This document shows positions 8,529-20,500 of a stretch of 64,000 nt of DNA, piece by piece. Source of the DNA: Photobacterium arenosum (GTDB lineage: Bacteria > Pseudomonadota > Gammaproteobacteria > Enterobacterales > Vibrionaceae); contig NZ_JACYTP010000013.1 in NCBI RefSeq assembly GCF_014841115.1, positions 84,249 through 148,248 of the forward strand, written 5' to 3'. The notes beneath the pieces were generated by a model that searched no databases, had not been told where the DNA came from, and saw nothing but the letters and a program-made list of their open reading frames with translations. The position numbers and the translations under genes were made by a program. Each line of letters starts with the position of its first letter. Position 1 is the stretch's first letter.

Positions 8529-8924
8529 ATGTTGACTCAGTTGCTTCACCAGCCGCATTGTTCAACGAACAGGATAATCATTGTTATCTTGTGCTTGCTG
8601 TTGCTGCCGATCAATAACGCCAGTGCAACTTTATTCCCGGCAGTCATGTCAGACGGATGTCCGTCGGTAATGACAAACTCAGACTGTTGTGCCAATACTG
8701 TTACCTTACCTGCGAGTAAAGCACCCCACACCTCCTGTCAGGACAATTTTCTGCATTCGGGGTGCTTACAGCATTGCCAGTCTTCCTGCCATACCACATT
8801 GATTCTTCCCGCTATTTTAGCGGCTCCAGTTTTGATGGCTGCAAGCCACAGTAACCATCCCTATTTATCAGGGTACTGGGACGAACCGGTCTCAACACTG
8901 TTACGGCCTCCTATTCATCTGTAA
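8529..8924 (+). CDS. Exported Cys-rich protein, possibly metal-related
   Basis: The 131-aa product has a hydrophobic stretch at about residues 16-34 ending in NASA, a plausible signal peptide. A Cys/His-rich region follows (single Cys, a CC pair, then five further Cys with HC and SCHT), and the protein ends in LLRPPIHL. Short Cys-rich proteins ending in R-P-P are common beside copper-resistance genes (CopL or DUF2946-like), and the next gene encodes a DUF411 protein, which fits. The family was not firmly recognised. The only nearby AAGGA is 17 nt upstream, so the start is uncertain and TTG 8541 is an alternative. Confidence 0.5.
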   Translation: MLTQLLHQPHCSTNRIIIVILCLLLLPINNASATLFPAVMSDGCPSVMTNSDCCANTVTLPASKAPHTSCQDNFLHSGCLQHCQSSCHTTLILPAILAAPVLMAASHSNHPYLSGYWDEPVSTLLRPPIHL

Positions 8925-9050
8925 CACAACGCTATTTTATGTACTGCCTGAGTAACGCTTTCGATGAGTGTAGCTTTTCGATTGGCGCTGCCCGATTAAA
9001 GACTGCTGAGCCTGTATGCCCAGTATCACAGATGAATAAAAGGTTAAATG

Positions 9051-9512
9051 ATGAAAAAATCACAATATCTCCTGACTGCCACACTGTTACTGGCGGCTTT
9101 CCCCTCAATAGCTGCCGATACGATCAAGGGAAAGAATTACCAGTCTCCGTCCTGCGGTTGTTGTAAAGATTGGGTAAAACACATGAACAGCAATGGTTTT
9201 GAGATTGAAATGAACATGGCAAATAATCTCCATCCAATCAAACAAGCCAATGGGATACAACCTGAGTATGCATCCTGTCATACCGCTATTATTCAGGGGT
9301 ACGTCATTGAAGGCCATGTGCCTGCGCAAGATGTGCAACGATTTCTGAAGGAAAAGCCCGCCAATCTGAAAGGCCTTGCTGTGGCTGGTATGCCGATGGG
9401 CTCACCAGGCATGGAGTATAACGACCAGAAAATGCCATATGACGTCGTCGCATTTGATGAAGAAGGCAACACAATCGTCTGGGCCAGCCATAATCAGGCT
9501 CAGACTCAATAA
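9051..9512 (+). CDS. DUF411 periplasmic metal-binding protein
   Basis: A signal peptide covers about residues 1-22 (ending SIAAD). The mature protein begins with the DUF411 hallmark SPSCGCCKDW, followed by a thioredoxin-like arrangement including SCHTA and a Met-rich loop (MPMGSPGMEY) suited to Cu(I). DUF411 proteins often lie in copper or heavy-metal resistance loci (some are called CopG) and are thought to bind copper in the periplasm; the reaction here is inferred. Two ATGs occur (9048, 9051). The second is chosen because AAAGG then lies 7 nt away. It follows the Cys-rich gene by 126 bp in the same direction and ends before a strong terminator. Confidence 0.85.
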   Translation: MKKSQYLLTATLLLAAFPSIAADTIKGKNYQSPSCGCCKDWVKHMNSNGFEIEMNMANNLHPIKQANGIQPEYASCHTAIIQGYVIEGHVPAQDVQRFLKEKPANLKGLAVAGMPMGSPGMEYNDQKMPYDVVAFDEEGNTIVWASHNQAQTQ

Positions 9513-9521
9513 AGTGCAGAT

Positions 9522-9547
9522 AAAGGCCAGGTATTCTGGCCTTTTTT
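9522..9547 (+). terminator. Intrinsic terminator after DUF411 gene
   Basis: AAAGGCCAG (9522-9530) pairs with CTGGCCTTT (9536-9544), followed by further T residues. Confidence 0.9.
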
Positions 9548-9574
9548 CTTTAACTACCTGAGTTTTTTCAAAAC

Positions 9575-10537
9575 TTATTTCTTTAGCAACTTAGCGAACC
9601 ATTGCCTGTTGGGATCCTGAGTGAGCGCCCAGTGGGTATCCTCTTCTCTCTTCTCCAGATAAACCTGCAAGCCTGTGAAATAACGAAAAGCTGTCAGTTC
9701 TGAATCCTGACTGAAATGCGCCAGAAAAGCGTCTTCCAGTTCGGCCAACTGCGCCAACGTTGTCACACCGTTTTGCAAAGCCCATTGCACCGCATACGGA
9801 GAAATTTCGGTGCGAAAAAGTATCTGGGGTTCAATATACTTGATGCCAACCTCAATGCCCTGACTGAGCGAGACGGTCTGTTCAGATTCTGCCTCTTCCT
9901 GCAGTCTTTCTCGCAAACTGGCCAGACTGACAGCACGCTGAGTTTCTGAATAACCATGGGTGGTTTTACAAAAGCGGATAGCAAACCCTAACTGGTGACG
10001 TCCAACCAGCTCTAAAGTTTGTTCAAGGTATTCCTGCGGAATCACGTAACTTTTGGCCAATTGCTCAACGGCCTGTGAAATATTGGGATAAATAATACCG
10101 TTATATTCAACCTGAAAAGCATTGCTTAGCTGCCCCACCGGCTGACCATCAATCGCCAGCGGCCAACCCGGATAATTAACTCTGTCCCGTGCAATTTCAA
10201 ACATCATCCAGGCGCTGTGTTTAAAGCCTTCAAATGCCTTACCTTCCAGTTCAGAGTCTTCCAGCTCTTCTCTGCTCCATTGTGCACCTATCTGTAAATG
10301 CTTCTGATACTGCTGATGCAAGCGCCCTTTCACTCTGTCACGCAGTATATCCAGCCCGCTTGCTTTGGTGCGGGAACAAAAGCCATAGCATTCTTCGCAG
10401 CAAGGTACTTTGACCGGCGGATCAATATCATAGTTAGGCTCAGGACGGAACACATGGCATTCATAGTAAGGCTCACCGCAAAACCAGCAGGTATGGCGAA
10501 ATTCAAATGGCACATCGATAGACTGGACAATCGTCAT
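9575..10537 (-). CDS. Conserved-looking protein with N-terminal Cys cluster, function unknown
   Basis: In this 320-aa protein residues 17-54 hold seven Cys (C17, C20, C27, C46, C47, C50, C54) in CxxC spacings, a likely zinc-ribbon or treble-clef site. The remaining 260 residues are soluble and mostly helical, rich in Gln and Glu, with no motif I can name. No signal peptide is present. It is divergent from the DUF2786 gene across about 177 bp, so the two may share a control region. The start is an ATG. I do not recognise the family. Confidence 0.6.
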   Translation of the reverse strand: MTIVQSIDVPFEFRHTCWFCGEPYYECHVFRPEPNYDIDPPVKVPCCEECYGFCSRTKASGLDILRDRVKGRLHQQYQKHLQIGAQWSREELEDSELEGKAFEGFKHSAWMMFEIARDRVNYPGWPLAIDGQPVGQLSNAFQVEYNGIIYPNISQAVEQLAKSYVIPQEYLEQTLELVGRHQLGFAIRFCKTTHGYSETQRAVSLASLRERLQEEAESEQTVSLSQGIEVGIKYIEPQILFRTEISPYAVQWALQNGVTTLAQLAELEDAFLAHFSQDSELTAFRYFTGLQVYLEKREEDTHWALTQDPNRQWFAKLLKK

Positions 10538-10714
10538 TACTTAGCTCGGTTTGATTTGCAAAAAGTGCGGCTCATTATGCGGTTCAACCACAATCAGTAC
10601 AAGGCAAGCCCTTCATTTCCCATTCATCGCAAAAGAATACCAACAGAGAACTTTGCCTTCCTGATAGCGAACACGCTAAAATACGTGACCGTTTTTTTAA
10701 TGTGAGTGGTGTGG

Positions 10715-11413
10715 ATGTCTGAACAAAAGCGAAAGGCACTGAAAAAAATAGCCAAATGCCTTGAGTTAGGTAACTCGGCCAACGTCAATGAAGCAGCGCA
10801 AGCCATCAAAATGGCTCATCGCCTCATGCTCAAGTACGGCCTGGAGCAAGATGACATTGAATTCATCCAAATGGGCAAAACAAAATCAGCCACCCTGTTA
10901 CCGTCAGACATCAGTTCACACATTTTGAAAATCATTCGTGGGATCAACCGCCGCTTTGGTGTCGAATGTGTGCTGACCAATTACAAAGGACTCAAACAGG
11001 CTGAGTTTATTGGCGTGGCCGAACGTGCAATTTTCGCCGCTTTTGCCTTCGATGTCGTGTACCGCGAAATGAACCAGCAAACCGGCCAGTTCCGTAACAG
11101 CTTTGCCGGCACAGGAGCCAGTACAACCGAAGTCACACGCCGTGTTTCCTCTTTCCTTGCAGGCTGGATAGAAGGCGCGCTGGAAAAGCTGCCGATGCTG
11201 AACACTGATGATGACCATGACAAACGCATGAGTAATTTCATCGACCGTGAATTTGAAAACCTGGATCGTGAAACCTTCAAAAAACAATTACAGGAAGCCA
11301 TGAAGGCGATGACAGATGATTACGAGAAAGGCATGAAAAAAGGCCGCTCTATTTCGGTTAACCGACCGGTCGGCGGAACACGCAAAGAAGCAACCAAGCT
11401 GCTGGAGCAGTAA
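10715..11413 (+). CDS. DUF2786 domain protein
   Basis: Residues about 5-45 (KALKKIAKCLELGNSANVNE...) match the short DUF2786 helical domain, which begins many proteins of phage and bacterial genomes and has no assigned function. The rest is soluble, with a basic Lys/Arg-rich C-terminus (KKGRSISVNRP) that could bind nucleic acid. ATG 10715 is taken as the start (232 aa). An in-frame GTG at 10706 would add three residues. It is divergent from the Cys-cluster gene and ends before a bidirectional terminator shared with the synthetase gene. Confidence 0.75.
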   Translation: MSEQKRKALKKIAKCLELGNSANVNEAAQAIKMAHRLMLKYGLEQDDIEFIQMGKTKSATLLPSDISSHILKIIRGINRRFGVECVLTNYKGLKQAEFIGVAERAIFAAFAFDVVYREMNQQTGQFRNSFAGTGASTTEVTRRVSSFLAGWIEGALEKLPMLNTDDDHDKRMSNFIDREFENLDRETFKKQLQEAMKAMTDDYEKGMKKGRSISVNRPVGGTRKEATKLLEQ

Positions 11414-11470
11414 CTGCACAGCGTACAACATCATTAAAAAAACAGCATAATAAAACAACAAAATAGTCAA

Positions 11471-11502
11471 AAAATCCGGTGCCTGTCAAAGCACCGGATT
11501 TT
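11471..11502. terminator. Bidirectional terminator between DUF2786 gene and synthetase gene
   Basis: A perfect 12-bp stem (11471-11482 with 11491-11502) has A-run and T-run flanks and lies between two convergent stops. Confidence 0.85.
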
Positions 11503-11524
11503 GAGTCTTTCCAGAGTGATTCAG

Positions 11525-14500
11525 TTACCGCGTATTCTCTGTATCCATCGAGCGGTTAACTAAAGTATCAGCCGATATTTCCTGCAACACCGCATCAATA
11601 CATTCCCCTAACCGGCGCCGATTCTCAGCATCCGCCATCATAGTGACATGATCGCCATCCACTTTTTTCACAATCAGCGAATGTGCCGGTAAATGGTGTT
11701 CCCATCCAAGTGCCGAGTTATCCGTGCGGTTAAAGTCCTGAGGTTTGATAGCTTCCCAATACCGAATCAGATCATCACTGCGCATGGGAGGCATGTCTTC
11801 TTTTGCTTTGAATAAATGCACTGCCAGTTCCGATGGCGAGAGAGTTGTTGCGCCAACCAAAGTCGCATAGTGATAACGCTGGTTCCACAACAACAGCTCT
11901 GCCTGATGATCATCCATCTGTGTACTGATCCCCCTATCTTTCAACGTCCTGAGCACAGCCTGTAGCGGCATATCACGCAACTGTGCCAGCAAGGCCAGAT
12001 CAAGCTCTACATGTTCCACTTCGAACCAGCTCAGGAAAAGGGCTGTTACGCTGCTCATCGCCTGTTGAGGCCGCATGGTATCAAACAGTCCCAGCAGGGC
12101 CACTTCTTCCCCTTCCCTTTGCAATTGCAGTGCAATCTGGTAAGCAAGAATACCGCCAGACGAATACCCGAACAGGTGGTACGGCCCGCACGGCTGTATT
12201 TTACGAATCAGCGCTATGCTGGCTGCTGCCATGCCGTCCATGGTTTCAGGCAACGGCTGAGCCATATCCGGCCAGGGTACGGCATAGACAGGGTGATCCG
12301 GGTTAATGACTTTCGCTATCTCATACACGTAAGAATGATCGCCAAAGCCTGTCGGCAGAAAGAACAAGGGTGGACGTATGCCACTGCGGCGAGCCGGTAA
12401 CGCGCTTAACGGACGTCGCTCACCGAACTGGTTATCGAGCTGCTCAGCCAAGTCGGCCAGTACCGGATGATCGAATATAGCCTGTACCGGAAAACTCAGG
12501 CCAAGCGACTGTGCCATACTCACCTGACGCACCGCCAGCAGGGAGTGACCTCCCAATTCAAAGAAATGATCGTAACGACCCACCTGCTCCATTCCCAGCA
12601 AATCTCGCCACAGTTGAGCCAGCATGACTTCAGTGTCTCCCTGAGGCGGCACATAGCCTGCATCTGTAAAAGCCTGACCCTGCGGTGCAGGTAAAGCACG
12701 TCTGTCCACCTTACCATTCGGTGTCAGCGGCAGACATTCGAGCCATATGTAAGCCGAGGGCAGCATATAAGCCGGTAAAGACTCCGCCAGATACTTGCGC
12801 ATTGCCGGTGTTTCCGGGGCTGATGCACCGTCATCGAGTGTCAGCCATGCAACTAGTTGCTGACCATCCCCAAGATAATTTACATCGACCACCACATCAC
12901 GAACCGCATCATGTGCACGCAGATACTGCTCGATTTCGCCCATCTCGATCCGGAAGCCGCGAATTTTCACCTGCCGGTCGTTGCGTCCCTGATATTCCAG
13001 ACTACCATCCGGCAGATAACGCACCAGATCACCGGTCCGGTACATGTTTGCTCCCGCATTGAACGGATCGGGCAGGAACCGCTCGGCACTCATTTCCGGA
13101 CGATTCAGATACCCCAGAGCCACACCGACACCACCTATGTAAAGCTCACCCACAGCGCCACGAGGAACAACCCGCCCCCGCGCATCCAGTACATAAGCAC
13201 GCGTGTTACCTACCGGCTTACCTATAGGTAAACGATCGTGGCCATCAAAATGCTCTATATGCGCCGTGGTAGCAAAGGTCGTTGTTTCGGTTGGCCCGTA
13301 GGCGTGGATCAGTTTCACCGGCCTCTGGTATTGCAGCAGCTTCGCGAAAGCGGCCGGATCTTCCTTCTCGCCGCCGCAAATCAAATACCTGAGTTGAGAC
13401 AAAGTGCTGCCAAGGGTATGAACATATTGATTAAACAAAGCGGTTGTCAGGAATAAGGCCGTGATCTGCTGCCTTTGCAATACCTCAGCAAAGGCTTTGG
13501 CATCCAGGACAGTTTGCGGGGAGATGACCACCAGCTGACCGCCATTGAGCAAGGCTGACCACACTTCCATCGTTGACGCATCAAAAGCCGGATTCGCTGC
13601 AAACGCGATAATGTCTGTCTCGTCGAAGCCCGCATAACCGTTGTTGATCACAAGCCGGCTGATACCCTGATGCGGTGTCATCACACCTTTAGGCTGTCCG
13701 GTCGACCCTGAGGTATACATGATATATGCCGTTGCTGTGCTTGACCGCAGCCGTTCAGGATTGTCAGTGCGCTGACTGCGCTCATCGGCTAAGACATAAG
13801 ACAATGCATCATCACCCGGCTGTTCTGTAATGACGATACATGCACCGCAATCACTGATGATCCAAGCCTGCCGGGATTCCGGTAGTTTGGGATCAATAGG
13901 CACATAAACCGCGCCAGCCTTGAGTACAGCCAACTGTGCCACAACCAAATCCAGACTGCGCCCCAGCCTGACCGCCACAGGATCACCGGCTTGAAGACCC
14001 CGTTCAATCAGGACATGGGACAGTTGGTTAGCCTGAATATTCAACTCAGCATAACTGACAGATCGCAGACCATCGGTAACGGCAATCGCATCAGGATTAG
14101 CGCGTACCTGCTGTTCAAACACAGTGTGCACACAGCAGTCTGCCGGGTAAGCCATGGTCGTCTGGTTCCAGGTTTCCAGCTGCAAGCGATACTCAGCATC
14201 GGTGACAATGTCCAGCGTATTAACAGGCATGTCAGGCGTTGTGTCCAGAGCATGAGACAGTGAAGTCAGCGCCTGCAACATATATTCGCAAACCCTGGCT
14301 GCCTCAACCGGCTGACTGATTTGCGCCGTCAGACCAAGTGAATCGCCGCCATCTTCAACTGACATAACGAAGGGATAATTGGTCCGTTCCTCAGCACTGA
14401 GCAGTTCAATGCCTGCCGGTAATATTAACTCGTCACCCTTGTTATGGCGGTAGTTCAGTAATGCACTGAACAATGGCGTTCCTGCCGGCAGACCACTGCA

Positions 14501-17500
14501 GCGCTGAGCCAGCGCCAGAGGCGCATGTTCATGCTCAAGCAAACCACTAACATTCTGGTGTGCCTGCTGCACCGCACTCACTACATCCTTATCATTAATA
14601 TCCAGGCGAAGCGGCAGAGTGTTAATGAACAGTCCCATCGCCTGCTCTGCACCTTCACCGGCCTGCATCCGGCCAAGCAATACAGTGCCGAATACCACAG
14701 TATCCCGGCCCGTAACGCGAGAGAGCACCTGTGCCCAGGCCAGATGACAGAGGCTGGCCAGGCTGACCCCCAGCTTGCGTGCCTGCTCTCGCAAAGCACG
14801 ATTGAGATCGCCGGGAACAGACAAGTGAGAAGTCACAACACGTGCGCCGTCCCCCCGAACATCGCTCAGCCCGAATGGCAGCACAGGCTCCTCGATATCA
14901 GCCAGCAGCTGGCGGAAAAACACCTCATGTTGTGCCTGGCTCTTACCCAACCGACTTTGTGCAATCACGTTTCGGTATGGTGGCGCGACCGCCAGTTCGC
15001 TGGCTCTGCCAGCCAGAATAGTGGCAATCTCACTTTCTATCAGGGCAGACGTTGAATGATCGCCAATCAGATGGTGCCATTGCTGCAGCATTAACCAGCG
15101 ACCGTCTTCGTCCTGACTTACCACCATATTCAGCAGTGGCGCCTTCGTCAGATCCAGACGGGAACACCGGGAGTCAAAGCGAGCCAGTAACTGCTCGGCC
15201 ACTGGCCCGTCGGCCGGATTCAACGCTACCTCACTAACAGGTAAGGTGGCATGGCGCCAGACCACCTGTACAGATTCAGACAGACCATGGCTGATAAAAG
15301 CAGAGCGCAAAATATCATGACGATCAACTACTTGCTGCATAGCCGACAACCAATTGTCGAGCCGCTGGCGATTGTCAAAGCGCAGTAAAGCGGACAGCAG
15401 GTAGGTATCACCCTGTTCATTCAGTAAATGGTGGAAGTAAATCCCTTCCTGCAATGGCGACAAGCCATAGATATCCTGCACATTGCCCACACCGCCCGGA
15501 ACCGTCGCCACTACCTGATCAATGTCCTGCTGATTCAGATCTGCCAGTGGGACTAACTCAGGGATAATACTTGTGGTGTCGACAGTGATCCGGTTCTCCG
15601 GAATCCGGACTTCCTGCTGTGAACCCAATGCTGAAGCCAATGAGGCCAGCGTTGGGGCAGAAAACAGAGTTTTGACATCTGCGGCAAGCCCATAGCGACG
15701 GAGTTCAGCCATCAGTTTCACCACAAGCAGAGAATGACCACCCAGTTCGAAGAAATTGTCATTCCGGCCAATGTATTCACGTTCCAGTATTGTTGCCCAG
15801 ATCTTAGCAAGCAAGATTTCCGTTTCACCCTGTGGCGCCATATAAGCACGGCCAGCCTCAGCTTCCGGCAAAGGCAGCGATCGGCGATCCAGTTTGCCGT
15901 TAGGGGACATAGGCAGCGCTTTCATGCGGACAAAATCTGACGGGATCATATATTCCGGCATACGCGTGCTCAGGAACAAGCGTAATTGATCAGTGAAAAC
16001 AGACCATTCACTGTTCGCCTCCACCGAATCCTCAGGAACCACCCAAGCTATCAAACGTTTATCACCGCTGGTTCCTCCCGGCGCATCAATAACCACATCC
16101 TTTAACGTGGGATGAGCACCAAGCTGAGTTTCGATTTCGCCCAGTTCAATACGGAAACCACGGATTTTCACCTGATGATCATTACGTCCGAGAAATTCCA
16201 GACTGCCGTCAGCAAGATAACGCGCCAGATCGCCGGTGCGATACATACGTCCAGGCGGATGGAAAGGATCGTCAAGGAAACGCTCAGCCGTTAACGCTGG
16301 CTGATTCAGATAACCACGAGCCACCTGAACCCCGCCGATATACAACTCGCCAACAGCTCCCTTGGGTACAGGATTCCCGTAGTCATCCAGCAGATAGACG
16401 CGGGTATTACTCACCGGACGGCCAATCGAGGGAGCCGGGGCGTTGAGATCCAGCGGCATCGAAGTTGCCACCACAGTCGTTTCGGTAGGACCGTAGTTAT
16501 TGACGACTGTGAGTCCCGGCGGAACATTCAGCGGCCAGCGGCGGACACTGTCTCCACCAATCAGCAACTTACGTAACGACTGAGGTACCATTTCGTTTGC
16601 CAGTGCGACTTCAGCAAGCGGTGTCACCATAAAAGACACCTGCGCGCCACTGTTTTGCCACCAACGCAACAAGGCATCACTGTCACCTTTTACTTGTAAC
16701 GGCGGCAGCAGCAGCGTTCCGCCCAGCGACAAAGCAGGCCAGATCTCCCAGACACAGGCATCAAAACCCAGTCCCGCCATACAAGTGCTCTTCTCCCGAG
16801 CCTGCAACCCGGTTGCTTCAGCATGCCAGCCAATCAGATTCATCAACTGAGCATGTTCAACCATCACCCCTTTAGGATGACCGGTAGAACCTGAGGTATA
16901 CACCACATAGGCCAGATGCTCAGGACGAACCATCGTCTCTGGCGCACCAACAGACAAAGGTGTTGCCAGCGGCTCATCCAAAGCCAGAACAGGCACCTGC
17001 ACATCACCCAGTGACTTACGGCCAGCCGAGTCGGCCAGCAAAAGCACCGGGGCGCTGTCTTTCAGAATATAGTGAAGCCGTTCAGCCGGATAATCCGGAT
17101 CCAGCGGCACATATGCTCCTCCCGCCTTTAACACGGCCAGCAGTGCAACGATCATATCTGGCTTGCGGACAGCGCACACTGCCACTCTTGTTTCGATGCC
17201 GACACCACGGGCAATCAGTCCATGGGCTAATCGGTTTGCCCGGTTGTCCAGCTGGCCGTAGCTCAGAACTTCATCACCGCATACCAGGGCAACGGCCTGA
17301 GGAGAGCGGCTGGCCTGCTCTTCAATCAATTGATGCACACTGGCAGAGCCGGGATACACACGTTCAGTCTGATTCAGGCTATGAAGCAACAGCTTACGTT
17401 CGCTGTCAGGCAATATATCAACCTGCGACACCGGCTGGCTGACATCGGCCGCCATTGCTGTCAGCACCGCCAGCAAATAATCACTAAAGCGATGTACTGT

Positions 17501-20500
17501 CTCGGCCTCAAACAATGCAGTGGCAAAATTCAGCATACCTGTGATCTGCTCACCGCTCTCTTCCAGTGCCAGGGTTAAATCGAATTTGGCAATATCGTAA
17601 CCGAGACCGGCCTCGGCCACCTCCAGCCCTGGCAGCGAGATATCACGCACAGTGTTATCCTGCCAGGACAGCATCACCTGAAACAGCGGTGTTCTGTCAA
17701 GCTGCCGAGGCGGATTGAGCGCCTCCACCACCTGCTCAAAAGGTAAGTCACTGTTTTCACGTGCCGCAAGCACGGCCTGTCTGACCCTTGTCAGCAAGGT
17801 ATCCAGAGAGGGATCCTCACGCAGGTCGATATGCAGGGCCAGTGTACTGACAAAGAAACCGACAATAGGCTCTACCTCCAGCCGCCCGCGGTTTGCATCA
17901 GGCATACCTATCACAACCTGCTGCTGCCCCGACAGCCGCGACAGCACGATCCCCCAAGCAGCCAGTACCGTCATAAACAGTGAGGTTCCGTGCTGTTTGC
18001 TGAGATGGCGTAATGACTGCGTCAGCGCCTCATCAATCTCAAGCGGCACCTCTGCGCCGGCAAAAGACTGAACCGGAGGGCGTGGTTTGTCCGTCGGCAA
18101 TGTCAGTTGCGTCGGTGCATCGGCCAGCGAGTTACGCCAGAACTGTGCCTGCCTGTCCAGCTTATCCTGACTGAGGTGCTCTCGCTGCCAATGAGCATAG
18201 TCAGCATACTGCAGCCTGAGCGGCGACAGAGGATTTTCCCGGTTGTGACTAAACGCCTGGTATAGCTCACCCAGCTCTTTCAGCAGGATTTTGGTTGACC
18301 AGCCATCTGAGACTATGTGATGGCAAACCAATACAAACAGAGTGTGATTATCTGTGATCTGCCAGACATGGGCGCGGACCAGTGGTCCCTCAGACAAATC
18401 AAACGGTGCAGTCATCTCGCGACGAGCTTGAACCAGCGCCTGACGCCGGGCGTTCGCTTCCGGTTCGGCTCGCAAATCATGCCATGACAGAGGCATAGCC
18501 TGCTCAGGCAGGAAACGAACCTGAGGCTGATCTCCCTGCGTTGCTACAGTACTGCGCAGGCTTTCATGACGTGAATACAATGCATCCAGACTTTGGCTGA
18601 AAGCGGCTTTATCTATCAGCCCCGTCAATGTCAGTGCTACCGGGATATGATAGGTCTCACTGGTGCCTTCGATCTGACTCAGAAACCACAGCCTTTGCTG
18701 GGCAAACGATAAAGGCACTGGCTCTTGCCTTGAAACAGGCGTAACAGGACGCTGCCGGATATCTCCCTCACCCTGCAACTCTTCAGCCAGCGCATGCAGT
18801 ACAGGCGTAGAGAACAGAGATGGCAGCGACAGTGTCCAGCCAGCCTGTTCAATCCGGTTAGCCAGTTGTACCGCCAGCAGAGAATGCCCGCCCAGGTCGA
18901 AGAAATTATCATTGCGACCCACAGATTCCACACCCAGCAAAGAGGCCCACAAGGCAGCCAGCAAGCCCTCTTTTTCGCCCTTCGGCGGCTCATAAACTTC
19001 GCGGATCCCTGTCTGCTTTTCCGGTGCCGGCAGAGCACGTTTATCCAGCTTGCCATTGGTTGTCAGTGGCATTTCGTCCAGACAGACGAATGATGCGGGT
19101 ACCATATAGTCCGGCAGACGGTTTGACAGGAACTGACGCCATTGAACGGCCAGTGTTTCCCTGTCAGTCTGACCCTTAGGGACAACCCAGGCCACCAGCC
19201 GTTTATCGCCATCAGCTGCCTGCCAGGCATCGACGGCCACATTGGTCACATTCTGATGGGCAAGCAGTGCTGCTTCCACTTCACCGCATTCAATGCGGAA
19301 ACCACGAATTTTGACCTGCTGATCATTACGTCCTAAATACTCCAGCTCACCGTTCGGCAGATAGCGAGCCAAATCGCCCGACCGGTATAAACGCCCACCG
19401 TCATGAAACGGATCGTCAAGGAAACGCTCTGCATTCAACGCTGGCCGGTTCAGATAGCCGCGTGCGACACCGTCACCGCCCACATACAATTCACCAACCG
19501 CCCCATACGGCACCGGCTGACCGTGCGGATCCAGCAGATACAAACGAAGATCAGAGAGACGATGCCCGATCGGGCTGCCGCTGGCATGAATATCTGACGG
19601 TGACATGGCCCGATAAGTCACATGTACCGTTGTTTCAGTAATCCCGTACATATTCACCAACAACGGCGCATCAGCACTGTGGCGGTCGTACCAGGGCGTG
19701 AGATCGACCGGGTTGAGCATTTCACCGCCAAAGACGATGTATCTGAGCTGGTGCGGTGTATCATCCTGCGCCTGAATAAAGGCTTTGAACGCGCTCGGGG
19801 TCTGGTTCAGCACGGTGACACCGCTCTGGCAGACAAGACGGTAAAAGTCCTTTGCAGAACGGGCTGTTGTCTGTGGCACCACCACTAACCGGCCACCGTG
19901 TCTCAGCGCCCCCCAGATCTCCCATACGGAGAAATCAAACGCAAAGGAGTGGAACAGACACCAGACATCCTCAGCATTGAAACCGAAATCAGCATCTGTG
20001 GCAGTGAACAGACGGTCAACCTGACGGTGCTCAACCATCACTCCCTTGGGCTGGCCTGTTGAGCCGGAGGTGTAGATAACATAGGCCAGATTGGCCGGTG
20101 ATAAACCCGCAACCTGCGGATCACGGCTATCCCCTGCCAAGGGCTTATCCAGCGACAACAAAGGGATCGCCTGTTCTCCGAGAGCAGAACGACCCGCTTC
20201 ATCAGCCAGTAACAACACAGGCGCAGCATCCTGAACAATGTATTGCAGACGTTCGCCGGAATAAGCCGGATCTAACGGCACATAGGCTCCACCTGCCTTG
20301 AGAATGGCGAGAATAGCAACAACAGTGCCGATCCCCCGCTCTGTACATAGCGCAACCAGAGTATCAGGCCCGACTCCACGTGCAATCAGTTCATGAGCGA
20401 GCTGATTGGCCTGCTGGTTCAGAGACTGATAACTCAGTTGCTGGTCGCCGGACACCAGAGCGATGGCATCCGGTGTTTTCGCTGCCATGGCTTCAAATCT

